Origin: Syncephalastrum monosporum B8922
Lineage: Eukaryota; Mucoromycota; Mucoromycetes; Mucorales; Syncephalastraceae
Reading direction: 5' to 3'
Length of the DNA: 64,000 nucleotides
Assembly: GCA_000697355.1 (NCBI GenBank)
Contig: JNEN01000968.1
Location: forward strand, 1-64,000
The position numbers and the translations under genes were made by a program. Under the pieces are notes generated by a model. That model was not told the DNA's origin. It worked only from the letters and a program-made list of their open reading frames with translations, and did no database searches. This document shows, in pieces, positions 10,509 to 21,037 of the stretch (positions within the stretch are counted from its first letter, which is position 1; each line of letters opens with the position of its first letter).

Positions 10509-12580
10509 ATGCAAGAGGTGCAATTCAACAACTACCTACAATACGAACCCTCAGACGCCGACAGCAATAAACGGAAAAAAGCAACTCGTGCTTGCTTCCA
10601 TTGTCAAAAGGTACGCCTTTTTTCCTCTCTCTTTCCTCTCTCTTTTCGTTGGTCCCTGCAGCAACCGACTTGACCGCAATGAAATAACGGCCCTTCCCCT
10701 ATTTCTCCTTTTCAATAGGCTCATTTGACATGTGACGATTGTAAGCGCTACCCTCTCATTCGTTTCCTCCTTCGTACCACTGACACGTTTAATAAGCTCG
10801 ACCCTGCCAACGCTGTATCAAACGAGGCCTTGCACCGACATGTACAGACGCGATTCGCAAACGAGCAAAATATTTGCAACAGGACGAAGGCAGTAAAGGC
10901 ACATCTTCTGATAACAGTACGTCCATTTCGTATGCAGACGTTCCTAGGCGTGCTAACATGGCCATTATCATTTCCCAGTCTTCGGCACTTCCTCCTTTTC
11001 GAGTCCTCTGGATCAAGTCCAATCATCAATGGGTATGAGTCAAACAAAAAAAAAGTTTGCAAACCGCACACTCAGACAAAAATGCAAAATTAATTAGCAG
11101 GCAACACCAACAATATCAACAACGGCAGCAACACTGGCAGCAACAATAACAACAGCAACGACAACAACAGCAATAGTAACAACAATTTGATGGATACCTC
11201 TGCAAATCCATTTCTGAATCTCTCATTGAACGAACTGCAGGAGCTTGGCTTTGGCTCAGAAACGACCGGGCTCGAGTACGGATTTCTGGGCAACATGCTT
11301 CAGAACCCACTTGATTTGAACACCTCCTCAGGTGCAGGCACGGGCGTGAGCTCTGCGACATCTGCCACCGACATGACCAACTTCCCCGCCAGCCTGAACA
11401 CCATGGGATTCCCTGCGTTCACGAATACCACCTCCAACACCATCTCATCTGTCCCCATGACGGTCAACAATGCTTACAACGCCTTCCCAGGCCTGTTCCC
11501 CATGTCGACCACTGTCTCGTTTGCACCGGGGGCGAATACCTTGGCCAACAGCAGCAGTAGCCCCGGTAGCAGCAGCAGTCCCCAACAGAGCACGATGAAA
11601 GCAACCCCGACATCCGCCCCCAATAGCAGCAGTACTCCCGCACCTACCAAAGAAGCGTTTGCTATGCCCAAACAGTCCCCTACCGTGCGCACATCGTCTG
11701 CTATCCCGCCTGCCGTGTCACCCTCCTCGACGTCCTCGACCTCACCCTCCACCATGAAACGCAACAGTACTTCCTCCCTCGGTACCCCGAAACGTAAGAT
11801 TCAGGGCAACACTCCCGAAGCAGTCTATACCAGCGTACGACGACCCTTCAACTATGCAGAAGGCTTCCATTACCTGATTCAATATGTCCGCGAAAAGTAA
11901 GCCAATTTTTTCTTCTTCTACTCGGATCGTGACACGTATTAAACCACCGGATGGAATAGAATGGGGCGAGAAGATCTCATGAGGATCAGTCGAGCGCTGG
12001 CGCTTTTCCGACCCTCGTTTTTGGCCCTGATCATGAACTTGACCGAAGAGGACCTGGTGTTCATGGAGAAATGCATGCAGCGGACGCTTCTCGAATACGA
12101 AAAACTCATCAGTTTCTCGGGCACCCCGACCGTCGTCTGGCGGCGGACAGGCGAGGTATGCCTGGTCGGCAAAGAGTTCTTGCTCCTGACGCAATGGCCC
12201 AAAGATACCTTGCTCAATAAGAAAACATATATTTACGAGGTAAGCCAGAAAAAAAGAAGACTCGACGACCAGGCACTGATGATGCATCGCCTCTTTTTTT
12301 TTTTTTTTTTCTCCAGCTGATGGACAATCAGTCCGCAGTCGAATACTGGGAAAAGTTCTCTACCCACGCCTTTGATAATACGGACAAATCATGCATCTAC
12401 TCGTGCATCCTCAAGACTCCCAATCAAAAGCCAGTCCCGTGTACATTCTGCTTCACCATCAAACGTGATATATTTGATCTACCGAGTGTAATTGTCGGCA
12501 ACGTAAGTAACCAAAGTCTGTGCGGGAATGCGTCTAGCTGATATGGCTTTCTTATACAGTTCCTCCCTATCTTGAGCTGA
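10509..12580 (+). CDS. ERT1: Zn2Cys6 + PAS transcription factor, ERT1/AcuK type
   Basis: Eight exons: 10509-10610, 10719-10740, 10797-10916, 10979-11032, 11101-11896, 11960-12239, 12317-12502, 12560-12580. They sum to 1,581 nt (526 aa). Splicing restores a binuclear zinc cluster at residues 29-57, C-x2-C-x6-C-x5-C-x2-C-x8-C, inside [19 protein letters not shown] and [11 protein letters not shown]. This is the Ert1/AcuK signature; family members activate gluconeogenic and non-fermentable-carbon genes. The middle is disordered: an Asn/Ser/Gly run from exon 5, then Thr/Ser/Pro-rich sequence. The C-terminus carries the conserved PAS-like block ([80 protein letters not shown]). The last exon encodes only FLPILS. 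The zinc cluster is cut by two introns; intron 3 has a consensus GCTAAC branch site. Whether it is the ERT1, AcuK or a paralogous member cannot be told from sequence alone. Confidence 0.92.
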
Positions 12581-13464
12581 TCGTTCATGGTTTATAAACA
12601 TCCCTTGTTCTCGCTCATTCTTTTCTTTTGTTTTGTCGCTCTGGCGAGCCCATGGAAAGGAGAAAGCAAGGTTCACAAAAGGCCTTAACCGGGGGCTTAG
12701 GCTGCATCCAACTTGTTTTTTTTCGTGTGGGGACCGGGTGTTCTCAGTCACGTCATGGGTTCGCGGAGTAGAGCCTCAGTGTTCTTCTCATCGAGCCAAG
12801 CGAGTGGAATGTTTGCCGTCATAGCCTGGCGACGTCAGCACCCGTGTTAAGTCAAATGGATTATGCTTGCGTGGGCTGTGAGTCCACGTGCCTTTTCCTT
12901 GAACAATAGGCAGAAAATAGATCGTAGGGTCTCATGCAACATGTGTGTTTCTCTAGGGCATGTATTTGATGGAACAGAAAGCTGTACTGCATGCTTATAT
13001 ATTATTTTCGTGATATATATCAGTGTACAAGGTGCACCAATAGCTCAGTACAAGCATGGATGAAGGCATGTCTTCTCTTTGACGTGTTGGGTGTTATAAA
13101 TAAATGAACGCTCGCTCTTTCGCATGAGCCTCTTGCCACCTGTATGTTACATATACGGCGCCATCTGACACCACGAGGGGCTATGGCATATGAAAGTCAT
13201 TTCCCCAGGAAAGCATATCTCGGGAATTCCATGACATCCATTCAGACTCTTGATACATGGATCAACGAAGCACGTAGGTGCATTGTGGTGATATTATAAT
13301 AATTAGAGGAGAGGTGCGTGTGTAAACTATGCAAGAGACAAAATCAAGTATGGTACGTATACAAATGAAGGACAAAGAAGTAGTAGTAGTAAGAGTCGGA
13401 GCTGGGCGAGAATACAAAGAGAGGAAGGATGGACATGAAACAGAAGGGAAGGACAAGGGAAAGC
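12581..13464. other. Intergenic, convergent 3' ends
   Basis: The space lies between two genes that end towards each other (stops at 12580 and 13465). No further gene or RNA was recognised. Confidence 0.6.
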
Positions 13465-16452
13465 TTAGGGGGTGTCGAATGCGTCAGCCGGGGTAGCAGT
13501 GTCGCTTTCACCGCCAAATGTGTACCGTTTCACGTTCCGAGATGCGTTTGGTTGATTATCAGCCCAGGATTTGATGGCATCTAGCATCAGCAACACCTTG
13601 TCTTGGTTGCCGTTGAATACGTCTAATAATGGGAAAGTGTCAAATGTCATCATTACGGAAACAAGAAGATATTTCATACCTTTAATAGTATAGCTTCCGT
13701 CCACCTGGACACCTTCACGACCCATAAAGCGAAATGCAGCGACGAGGTTGTCGAGCATCTGCATACTCGTCGATCCTGGTGTGTTCGTGGTGGTACGTCG
13801 CACGGTCTTCCCCGTAATACCTTCCAGGAGCGAAATAAGAACCTCGCCGGACCGCAAGTCGTCCAACTTTTGAATGGGCTCGGTCAGGTACGCGTTGGCC
13901 CATTCGAGGTGCACGTCGACCGAGGTAGGACGCGTCGTGGCGGGAGAAGGTGGCAAGATATTCCGACTTGTACGCGATGGAGATTGCGCGGTAGCGTCTA
14001 TGGTGGGAGGCGAGTTCGTGTGAGTGGGTGGCTGGGCGACGGAAGGCGGCTGGGAGGGTAGGGGCGGCACATCCTCCTGGGAAACGGATGGTTCATGAGT
14101 AAAACTGTCGGTTGAGGCGTGGGCCGGGATCATGGATCGATCGGGGTCGATTAAATCTTCATCGTCTTCATCAGGCACGTCGTAGACCGTATCAAGGTAA
14201 GTCCCGGCATGGTAATGTGGCACAGTGGGAGACGAGATCGACGGCGCTGGAGGCAGCCGTTCGCGACTTGTACTCATTGTGCTGTTTGTGCTGCCACTGC
14301 GGCTCAAGGGAGCGCGAAACGTCTGACTGGTGTGGTCAGACAAGGAGGTGCGCATTGGCGCCGCGTTGTAATCTCGGAGCGAAAAGGGTCGCTCCATGAT
14401 AGATTCAAGACTGTTGAAACTGTCATCCTTACTGCCGTGCAAGAGCATCGAGGGCGGCCGCGGCCGCATGCGACGGGCCTGGTCGAGTGACACAGTGGGA
14501 ACAGTGCTAGACGACAAAACAGGAGCTATCCTTTTTGTGAGCCGAATAAGAAAAGAAAAGACAATGAAGGTTGTGTTACCTGAGAAATTACGTGAGATGG
14601 TAGCCTTTATCAAGGCGCGCATCCATGCCCGCATGTTTTTCTCAGAATCCGTATAAAAGTAAAAGGTGCGTTCGCGCTCATGGCGTGCCATAAAAGAGTA
14701 CTTTCCCGGATGGATTTTCTCGTCTGCGATGACACTGTAGCCCACCAGGTTGATGATGGCTTTGACGCGAGGATCCTGCCAGCCGGTATCAGCAATGCCG
14801 ATAATTTGCTGTGTGCATCCATGCTCTTACCTTGGGGCTCTTGAAATAAAAGAGATTGGATCCCTTGAGTACGAACCAACGCTTGTTCCAGGTCTTGTAC
14901 TTGTCCCCCTGCTTATGAAGCCATCCTTCCATGTCTGTCTTTCCCTGACTTGCCATCACACTCTGCTTGTGGGCTGACGTGTCGACTGACATGCGATTGC
15001 CCAAAGATAACAGTGCGCTGGGTCGGGCACCGGCCCGCATGAACGAATTCCGAAAAAAGCTTGTTCGTCTACTGAGACAATGAGCTTTGGGCTTCATGGC
15101 TCGCGTTCATACTTACGAGTTGGTTTGTACTGAGGTTTGAGACATGACTTCGTCCAAGTCGTCGACCATGGGTTCCTTCCGCTTATGCAAACATGAGCCG
15201 ATACGATTTTCCGCATTAAGAAGCAGCTTACCGGCATACCCAATGCGGTGGGTTGCACAGGTGATGTGGTCGAGTGCTGCTGATAATAGTCATTTGTTGC
15301 TCTAGAGTGTGGGGTCGGCCTATCAAAGAGTGGGGCTAATGCAGCGTTAATAATCCGTGCATCTGGACCCCTTGAATTGACTCCGTTTTGTGTGATTACC
15401 CGACATGGAAGGTGTGATATTCAATGGATGTGAATGATTGTTTCCAGCGTTGTACGTAGCGCGCGGTTTTTGACCGAGTGTGTCCGAGGCCGCCGATCCA
15501 CTGCTTCCCGAAGTAATGCTTGTCGGGCGTGATTCAGTCATGCTGGGCCGACTAATTTCGGCGGCGTTCATTTGAGGCTACACAGCCCACATGTCAGCGA
15601 CAAAAACAAAGAACTTCCATGAATAAGCCTACCATATGAACTGAAGTCTCCTCTTTCAGGCTCTGAATGGCATTATGAATCTTGAATCGTTTTCCAAACG
15701 TGCCGACATTAAGCTCTTTGAGTGAATCCACGGTCAATTCCATTAGGATATCGCCTGAAATTTCTTGAGCTAATGAAGAAACGCGTCTGTCATGAGATAA
15801 ACAAAATTGGCAGGACATATCGCCCCCAACCCCCAAATGCCATTGTCTACGATACCTCGAAATATGGTAGCAACGTCATGGAAACCCATTGCACCGAGCC
15901 ACGTAACAACTTGGTCTACTGTCCAGTCTTCGGGCGTCACATCGCGCAAAGTCGGCAAAGTCAGCGAGGCTTTGAGGGTGGTCTGGCGCTGGGCCTTGTT
16001 GACCGACATGGTCCGGCTGACTTTACGACTGCCAATGCTGCTGCTCTCACTCGAAGCCGAAGACACAGTGGGTAGGGCTGGAAGAGGGTCTTGTGGTGGC
16101 GGCATGACCAGAGTAGGGTCGTTGTGTTGTTGTGGTTGCTGCTGAAGTTTCATTGTGGCTATCGCAGTATGCAAGGAGCCAATTTCCTTGTCAAGCGAGG
16201 CTCGTGCGGTGGTGTAGTTGGAGGGAAATAAGCCAATTTCGCCACGATCGGTACGACCCTTAGTGATGCATGAGGTGAGCGTTTGAATGGGATCTACTAT
16301 GGACAGCAGAGGACAATTACCCGCCACCAGCCATCATGGTAGGCCTCGTCCTTCTCGAGCACGGTGACACGGTCGCCGACGTGCAGGCTTATCTCGTCCT
16401 CGTTCTCGGCTGTGAACTCATGCGTGACATGGACGATCTCTAATGTCGTCAT
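13465..16452 (-). CDS. Boi-like polarity scaffold: SH3-SAM-PH-calponin homology
   Basis: Ten exons, minus strand: 16321-16452, 15856-16258, 15633-15769, 15400-15577, 15232-15335, 15117-15181, 14831-15059, 14580-14775, 13680-14525, 13465-13622. The total of 2,448 nt gives 815 aa, with every junction in phase. An SH3 domain occupies about residues 3-62 (THEFTAENEDEISLHVGDRV, HDGWWRGRTDRGEIGLFPSNY). A SAM domain is at about 148-215 (DVTPEDWTVDQVVTWLGAMG, GDILMELTVDSLKELNVGTF, FGKRFKIHNAI). A PH domain is at about 378-481 (MEGWLHKQGDKYKTWNKRWF ... NMRAWMRALIKAT). A Ser/Pro-rich linker with SH3-ligand-like PPLPSQPP follows. A calponin-homology-like domain is at about 683-790 (WANAYLTEPIQKLDDLRSGE, LISLLEGITGKTV, DNLVAAFRFMGREGV). 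Yeast Boi1/Boi2 (Bem1-interacting, polarised exocytosis) have SH3, SAM and PH but no CH domain, so the C-terminal module is an addition. Function at growth sites is inferred from architecture. Confidence 0.9.
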
Positions 16453-17177
16453 GGAGAGGAAAAGAGCGGGAAGAAGTAAAACGGGTCACGAACTGAAACT
16501 CTTGTTTCACTGCTGATTTGTTAGCCCGTGCGAGCGTAAACATTTCAATTGCTGGCCCTATTTCTCTTTTTTTTTTTTTTTCCTTCTAATGACCCTTTTT
16601 TTTCGTTTATGTCATGTTTAAATCCGTTAATGGCAGTTGTCTTGACTCGCGTAGCATATTACGTCTATTATAATACACTCTTTCGTAGCACTTTTTCAGA
16701 ATTACAGGATGTAAACATCAATTAAGCGCATTATACCTTTAATTTGCGCAACCTCAAAACATTGGTTGAGCTGGATTGGAACCCTGGGGCCACGCTTGTC
16801 CCTCATTGACTTCTATCAACTTTACTCATTTATTGATGTAACATTTGTATGCGCAAATAAGCTACTTTATACAAAGGAAAACTATATGTATTACTTTTGT
16901 TGATCTTTAGAACACAGAATAATGAAAGCCTTATAGCCAGCGTAAATACTGTGGTCACGTCATACCTATATTATAAGCATTTTTATTTTTTACTACTGTA
17001 TCTTATGGCTACATAGTCCCGCCATACTCGTAGAGAAAGCCAGGATCCATATGCTCTCTATGAGTTCTATGAAGCATACATGGCAGTCGATTAAAAACAA
17101 ATCTTCTGTGTAAAAAATAATGTTCCTTTCTGAGTCGGTATCTAGGTTTTCTATCCTTCTTTGACCACAAATTACAC
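16453..17177. other. Divergent promoter region
   Basis: AT-rich spacer of about 725 bp between the Boi-like gene (leftwards) and the small coiled-coil gene (rightwards). It contains T-rich tracts at 16561-16605. No gene recognised. Confidence 0.55.
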
Positions 17178-17654
17178 ATGCAAAACCACACAGACGTACT
17201 CAATAAGCTTGACATTGAGTTCAAGAAGATGGACGATCTGTTCTCTCGTGGCGACTTGAGAATGAACGGTGCGTGTTATCGAATACTGAGGCTCAGATAT
17301 TTACAACAAGCAAACAAAATAAATGTTCACAGGTCAAGTGTTTCGCGAGCTTGACGAGATTCGACGCAAGCAGATCGACCTTGCGAGTGATCACATTGCG
17401 CTAGAGTCGATTGGTGATCTCCCGTATGTCCTACTACCTGACACTCGGTGTAGTGTAGCTAACCTTGTCTAGGCAACCGTCGACGGAGAACGACCATGAG
17501 AAGAGTGTCGCCGGCTTCAACAAGAAAGAAGCAGGACTCAAGAACCTCATGGCCAAGGTACGTGTATATAATCTGGATGGTTCGATAGGGCGTTCATTGA
17601 CTGCGATACATACAGTTGGATGACTTGGGTGCTTCGATGCAGAAGCACCTTTGA
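17178..17654 (+). CDS. Small coiled-coil protein, unrecognised
   Basis: Four exons, 17178-17268, 17333-17423, 17473-17557 and 17616-17654, sum to 306 nt (101 aa) with consistent phases and GT-AG junctions. The protein is almost wholly charged and helical: LNKLDIEFKKMDDLFSRGDL, VFRELDEIRRKQIDLASDHI, then FNKKEAGLKNLMAKLDDLGA. Heptad-like spacing fits a short coiled coil, the size of BLOC-1/BORC or kinetochore-type small subunits, but no family motif is certain. No signal peptide or membrane segment. The start was chosen as the first ATG in frame with the spliced product; the frame is open a little upstream but has no other ATG. Confidence 0.75.
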
Positions 17655-18037
17655 TGATGATGATGATCTGCTTCTAGTCTATGTAGTTTGCCGTCTAAGC
17701 TGTGACAGTACAAGCCGGAAAGCTGGTATATCGCAGAGCCAAATGATACCCATCCTTTCGTGAAGTTACCATTATCATGATGTAAATACATATATATGGA
17801 AATATATGCATCACATCTATGTTTTCTCCCTCGCATTCCAATTCTTTTGAATCCATAGGCATTTTGGAAAAAGACCCCTGGATCCATTACGTTTCTTTTC
17901 TTCATGAATGGATTGCGTGGGTGTGATTGGCTGCTGATGAACGAGCTGTATTACGCAAACGTCGCATCATAAGCACATTATAAAGCTTTTTCTTTGTTTT
18001 TATCTTGTATATCGAGCTCTTCCTGTCTAGATCAAAC
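17655..18037. other. Intergenic with TATA box for CMC4
   Basis: A 383-bp spacer. TATAAAG at 17979-17985 lies 53 bp before the CMC4 start codon. No gene recognised. Confidence 0.5.
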
Positions 18038-18367
18038 ATGTCTGTAAGTACTAGAAACAGAGATGATATACCTTAGTTTTAATTCTGCTGCACAGACGCC
18101 ACCCTGTCAGAAATTCGGTACGCTCCGTTAACTCATAGTATGTTTGGAATGACGCTCATAAGTGAGATGACAGCTTGCGACATTCAGGATTGCCTGACCA
18201 AGAATCATTACCAAGAAGAGAAGTGCCAAGACCAGTTAGCTGCGCTGCGCGACTGTTGTGTGACACTTCTCGACAGTGGCGGCACCAGCCCTTGCTGCCC
18301 CGAGCGAAAATATGGCAAGAGCGCTCGCGAGAAAGCACCAGCCAATAAACAACAACATTTTGAATAA
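18038..18367 (+). CDS. CMC4: Mitochondrial intermembrane-space CHCH protein Cmc4
   Basis: Three exons, 18038-18043 (only ATG TCT), 18096-18117 and 18174-18367, sum to 222 nt and 73 aa, the same length as yeast Cmc4. The protein reads MSTPPCQKFACDIQDCLTK and continues KCQDQLAALRDCC ... SPCCPERK. The cysteines follow the Cmc4 pattern: QDC-x10-C-x9-CC plus the downstream CC pair, the twin-CxnC arrangement oxidised by the Mia40 relay. Family members act around cytochrome c oxidase assembly; the precise role is poorly known. The first intron interrupts the gene after codon 2. This is a short housekeeping gene that would be missed without splicing. Confidence 0.92.
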
Positions 18368-18534
18368 TGGGTTGGTGGCATCAAGCCTCAAGTAAAGTAG
18401 GTTTTTTATTTTGGCAATTATTCAGCAGAGATAGATATACACAAACAACAACAGAGTCAATGTTGGATTAAAGGGGTATCAAGGCGCCACCATAGTATAG
18501 TAGTAGATACAGATTATGCGTGTGCAAAAAGTTA

Positions 18535-19128
18535 TTATGTCATTTCGTCCTTGCAGTCGGGATCGTCTGCCACACACCACTCAAGAGGAATGTCACCTTT
18601 ATCGAACGGCGCCAGCTTGCGGAACAACTTAGGCGTCAAGTCAAGCGAGTCTAAATGGAAGTCAGCACACGCACTATAACTGAAAGATCAAGTAGTGACT
18701 TACTGGGCTTGCATCCCGGACAGGCATCGTTGATCTTGGCCTTGATAACCTTTTCCTTGTATTTGATGAACAGTTCCTTGTGACACCACTCACTGATTGC
18801 GTCTTCATTGCCGTACTGGTGCAAGTTCTGCAAAAAATAAAAGTAAGCAACTGATGGCAGATGGGTTTACCGAACCCTTATGTCTACGTACCAAAGCGAC
18901 GATGTCGCTGTTGTCGTTCTCCTTTGGACCACATGAACCGGTATCACCGCCTTCGCGTGCTGGGCTAAAGAAAGTGCCGTGGCCTTGGAACTTGCCCCGG
19001 AATTTCTCGCGGATTTTATCATTCACAGGCGTGCTCGGGTCCTTCGGGTCTTTGGGATCCCTGATAGGCCGTGCAACGACCATCCATGCCATTACGAGAC
19101 CAACCAAAAAATAGAGATAGACGCGCAT
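18535..19128 (-). CDS. Secreted double-psi beta-barrel (RlpA/expansin-like) protein, copy 1
   Basis: Three exons, minus: 18892-19128, 18704-18827, 18535-18650, summing to 477 nt and 158 aa. The N-terminus MRVYLYFLVGLVMAWMVVAR is a signal peptide. The domain then begins with GHGTFFSPAREGGDTGSCG, followed by DNSDIVAL, AKINDACPGCKP and SLDLTPKLFRKLAPFDKGDI PLEW. This is the pattern of small fungal DPBB proteins (RlpA-like, barwin/expansin-related): G-x-GTF/Y opening, a conserved NDACPGC, and a D(L)T/S..xF..L...D.G helix and strand. The family binds cell-wall or plant polysaccharide or inhibits proteases; none is shown to be an enzyme here. The second paralogue follows at 20539-21037 on the same strand. 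An intron precedes the conserved NLHQYG segment in both. Confidence 0.88.
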
Positions 19129-20538
19129 ATAGGAAAGGATGAGAGGTGAAGGATGAAGGAGGCGAGTTTCTTCCTCTGCTTGTTATATAGTCCACCGCGA
19201 GCGGCGAAATACGTTTAGAATGGCCAGGTGCATCCTGATTTTTTTTTTTCAGGAGTAGTTAAAAAAGAAGGTTGGACGCACATACACAGGAGGGGGGTTT
19301 TTTCCACTTGTCAACACATACCCTTACGACAAGTCTGCTTTCTTCTTTTTTTTTGCCGCCTAATACTTGCTCAGTCGAGCAGCCGTTGTAGGTACGATAC
19401 GGGAGGATCAGCTAGGAGTCTGTCCCTCGGTACATACACCATAGAGCTCACTACGCACGGGTGTGCAGATAACTAACATGGCTGAAGAAAAAGAGCGGAC
19501 CAGCATTTCTTTATTCTACTCGCTGCAAACAGATGCGCGGGCAACCCCCTTTGCCCTGGCTCGTTTCTCGTCCGCAAACGGGCTCCGACCATCCTTCCAT
19601 CACCCTGACCCACCTATTCTTAGCATACGAAAAGCCTACATCCACCCGTATGTGATCCATTCTTCCCTTTGAATATACCCCCACACGTCAAATGACAATA
19701 TCTTGGAGCACAGAGCATGTCAATTGACGTTAGCAGAAAAACAAACAAATATGAGATTCCTGCAGGTCTGTGTATAGGGAATTTTATACAGAGGCAATAC
19801 AGTAAAGCCTAACGGTACGTAAAAAAACATACCCGTTCGTTCGTCTGGTAAATCTTCATGCAAGAGCTCGTCCAACCGGGGAAATCCCGAAGGGTGGCAA
19901 CCCCCTTTGGTTACAAAAGCAACCCGTATTTTTTTCCTCTCGTATGTTCTCTCGAGTCCGGTTTTTCCTTTTGCTCACATGACGAAACACACCGCATACC
20001 GTCAGGGACGCTTGACGGAGATGACCTCATTGCGTGTATGTTATGTGTAAGTATGTACATTACAGCGTATGCTGTGCGTTTGACTTCCTGTTTATTATTA
20101 TTTCTGTAACCTCCGTGAGCCAAAGGGGCTTCGCAAGATCAAAGCACAGTGAACGCGACACCATATGTTTATACGACGAATGATCCATGTAGAATTAGAA
20201 ATGCCGCCGCTGGCTAGAACGGGGTACAAGGGAAGACGGAGCTGAGGCAGGGGTGAGTCACACACACACACACACACACACAAGCGATTGAGATGTTCGC
20301 GCGCCCGCACTCACGTTCACACTCGCGTTGCGTATGTCGCAGAGCGGAGTGTCTTCTATTAATGGACGTTCGTCCTGTCAAAAAATAGACAACACTTGAC
20401 CAATTCGATTCGTGATCCAGTCACGCGGGTGTGCGCTCCGCGCCGTTTAGTTTTATTTTATGTAGATGATGACGTTTAGGATATCGTAGAACAAGGAAAG
20501 GAATGGTGAATGTTTACAAAGATGATGTGCTTGCTAAT
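19129..20538. other. Intergenic between the DPBB paralogues
   Basis: About 1.4 kb without a supportable gene. A minus-strand TATA-like CTATATAAC lies at 19182-19190, 55 bp upstream of copy 1. A (CA)n microsatellite lies at 20259-20283. The open frame at 19463-19672 shows no motif. Confidence 0.5.
20259..20283. repeat. (CA)n microsatellite
   Basis: About twelve uninterrupted CA units, followed shortly by a GC-alternating GCGCGCCCGC stretch. Confidence 0.9.
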
Positions 20539-21037
20539 TTAGTTGCCCCACTCCTTCCACTTGATGCTGACAATGCCCTGGTCGAGGTGACCCAGCTTCT
20601 TGAAGACGGCTGGGGTCATGTCGAGATCACCATATTTGCATTCGGGGCACGCATCGGTGACGGTAGCAACGACGGACTTGTCACCCGAGAAAATGCGAAT
20701 CTTCTTGAAGCACCAGCCGCTGACACCCGTCAATTGACCATATTGCTTCGCATTCTAGGAGACACACGAATAATGAGCGATGCTGTGCCTAGACGGGACC
20801 GATGGCTAGCTTGCTTACCATAGCGACAATGTAGTCTGAATCGCCTTCGAACTTTTGGCAGGCGCCTATGCTACCGCCGTGAATGGAAGGGATGAACCAT
20901 GTACCGTGACCCTTGTACACTTGCTCTCGTTTTTCGGCAACAAGGCGGCGGCGACCTGCACCGTGTCTTGGCTTCGCGTCAACGACGAATGTGAAGAGGA
21001 GGACTGAGAAGAAAAGTGCCAGCACAGAGAAACGCAT
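20539..21037 (-). CDS. Secreted double-psi beta-barrel protein, copy 2
   Basis: Two exons, minus: 20819-21037 and 20539-20754, 435 nt, 144 aa. The signal peptide is MRFSVLALFFSVLLFTFVVD, with likely cleavage after VVDA. The DPBB core reads GHGTWFIPSIHGGSIGACQ, DSDYIVAM, GWCFKKIRIF, VTDACPECKYGDLDMTPAVF and GIVSIKWKEWGN, the full fold including the conserved TDACPEC and DLDMTP..F..LG. It shares the opening, the intron before the (N)xxQYG segment and the strand order with copy 1, but identity elsewhere is low, so the duplication is old. It has one intron fewer: the intron that copy 1 carries after CPGCKP is absent here. TATAAATA (minus, 21061-21068) lies 24 bp before the ATG, so the transcript leader would be very short. 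Confidence 0.9.
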
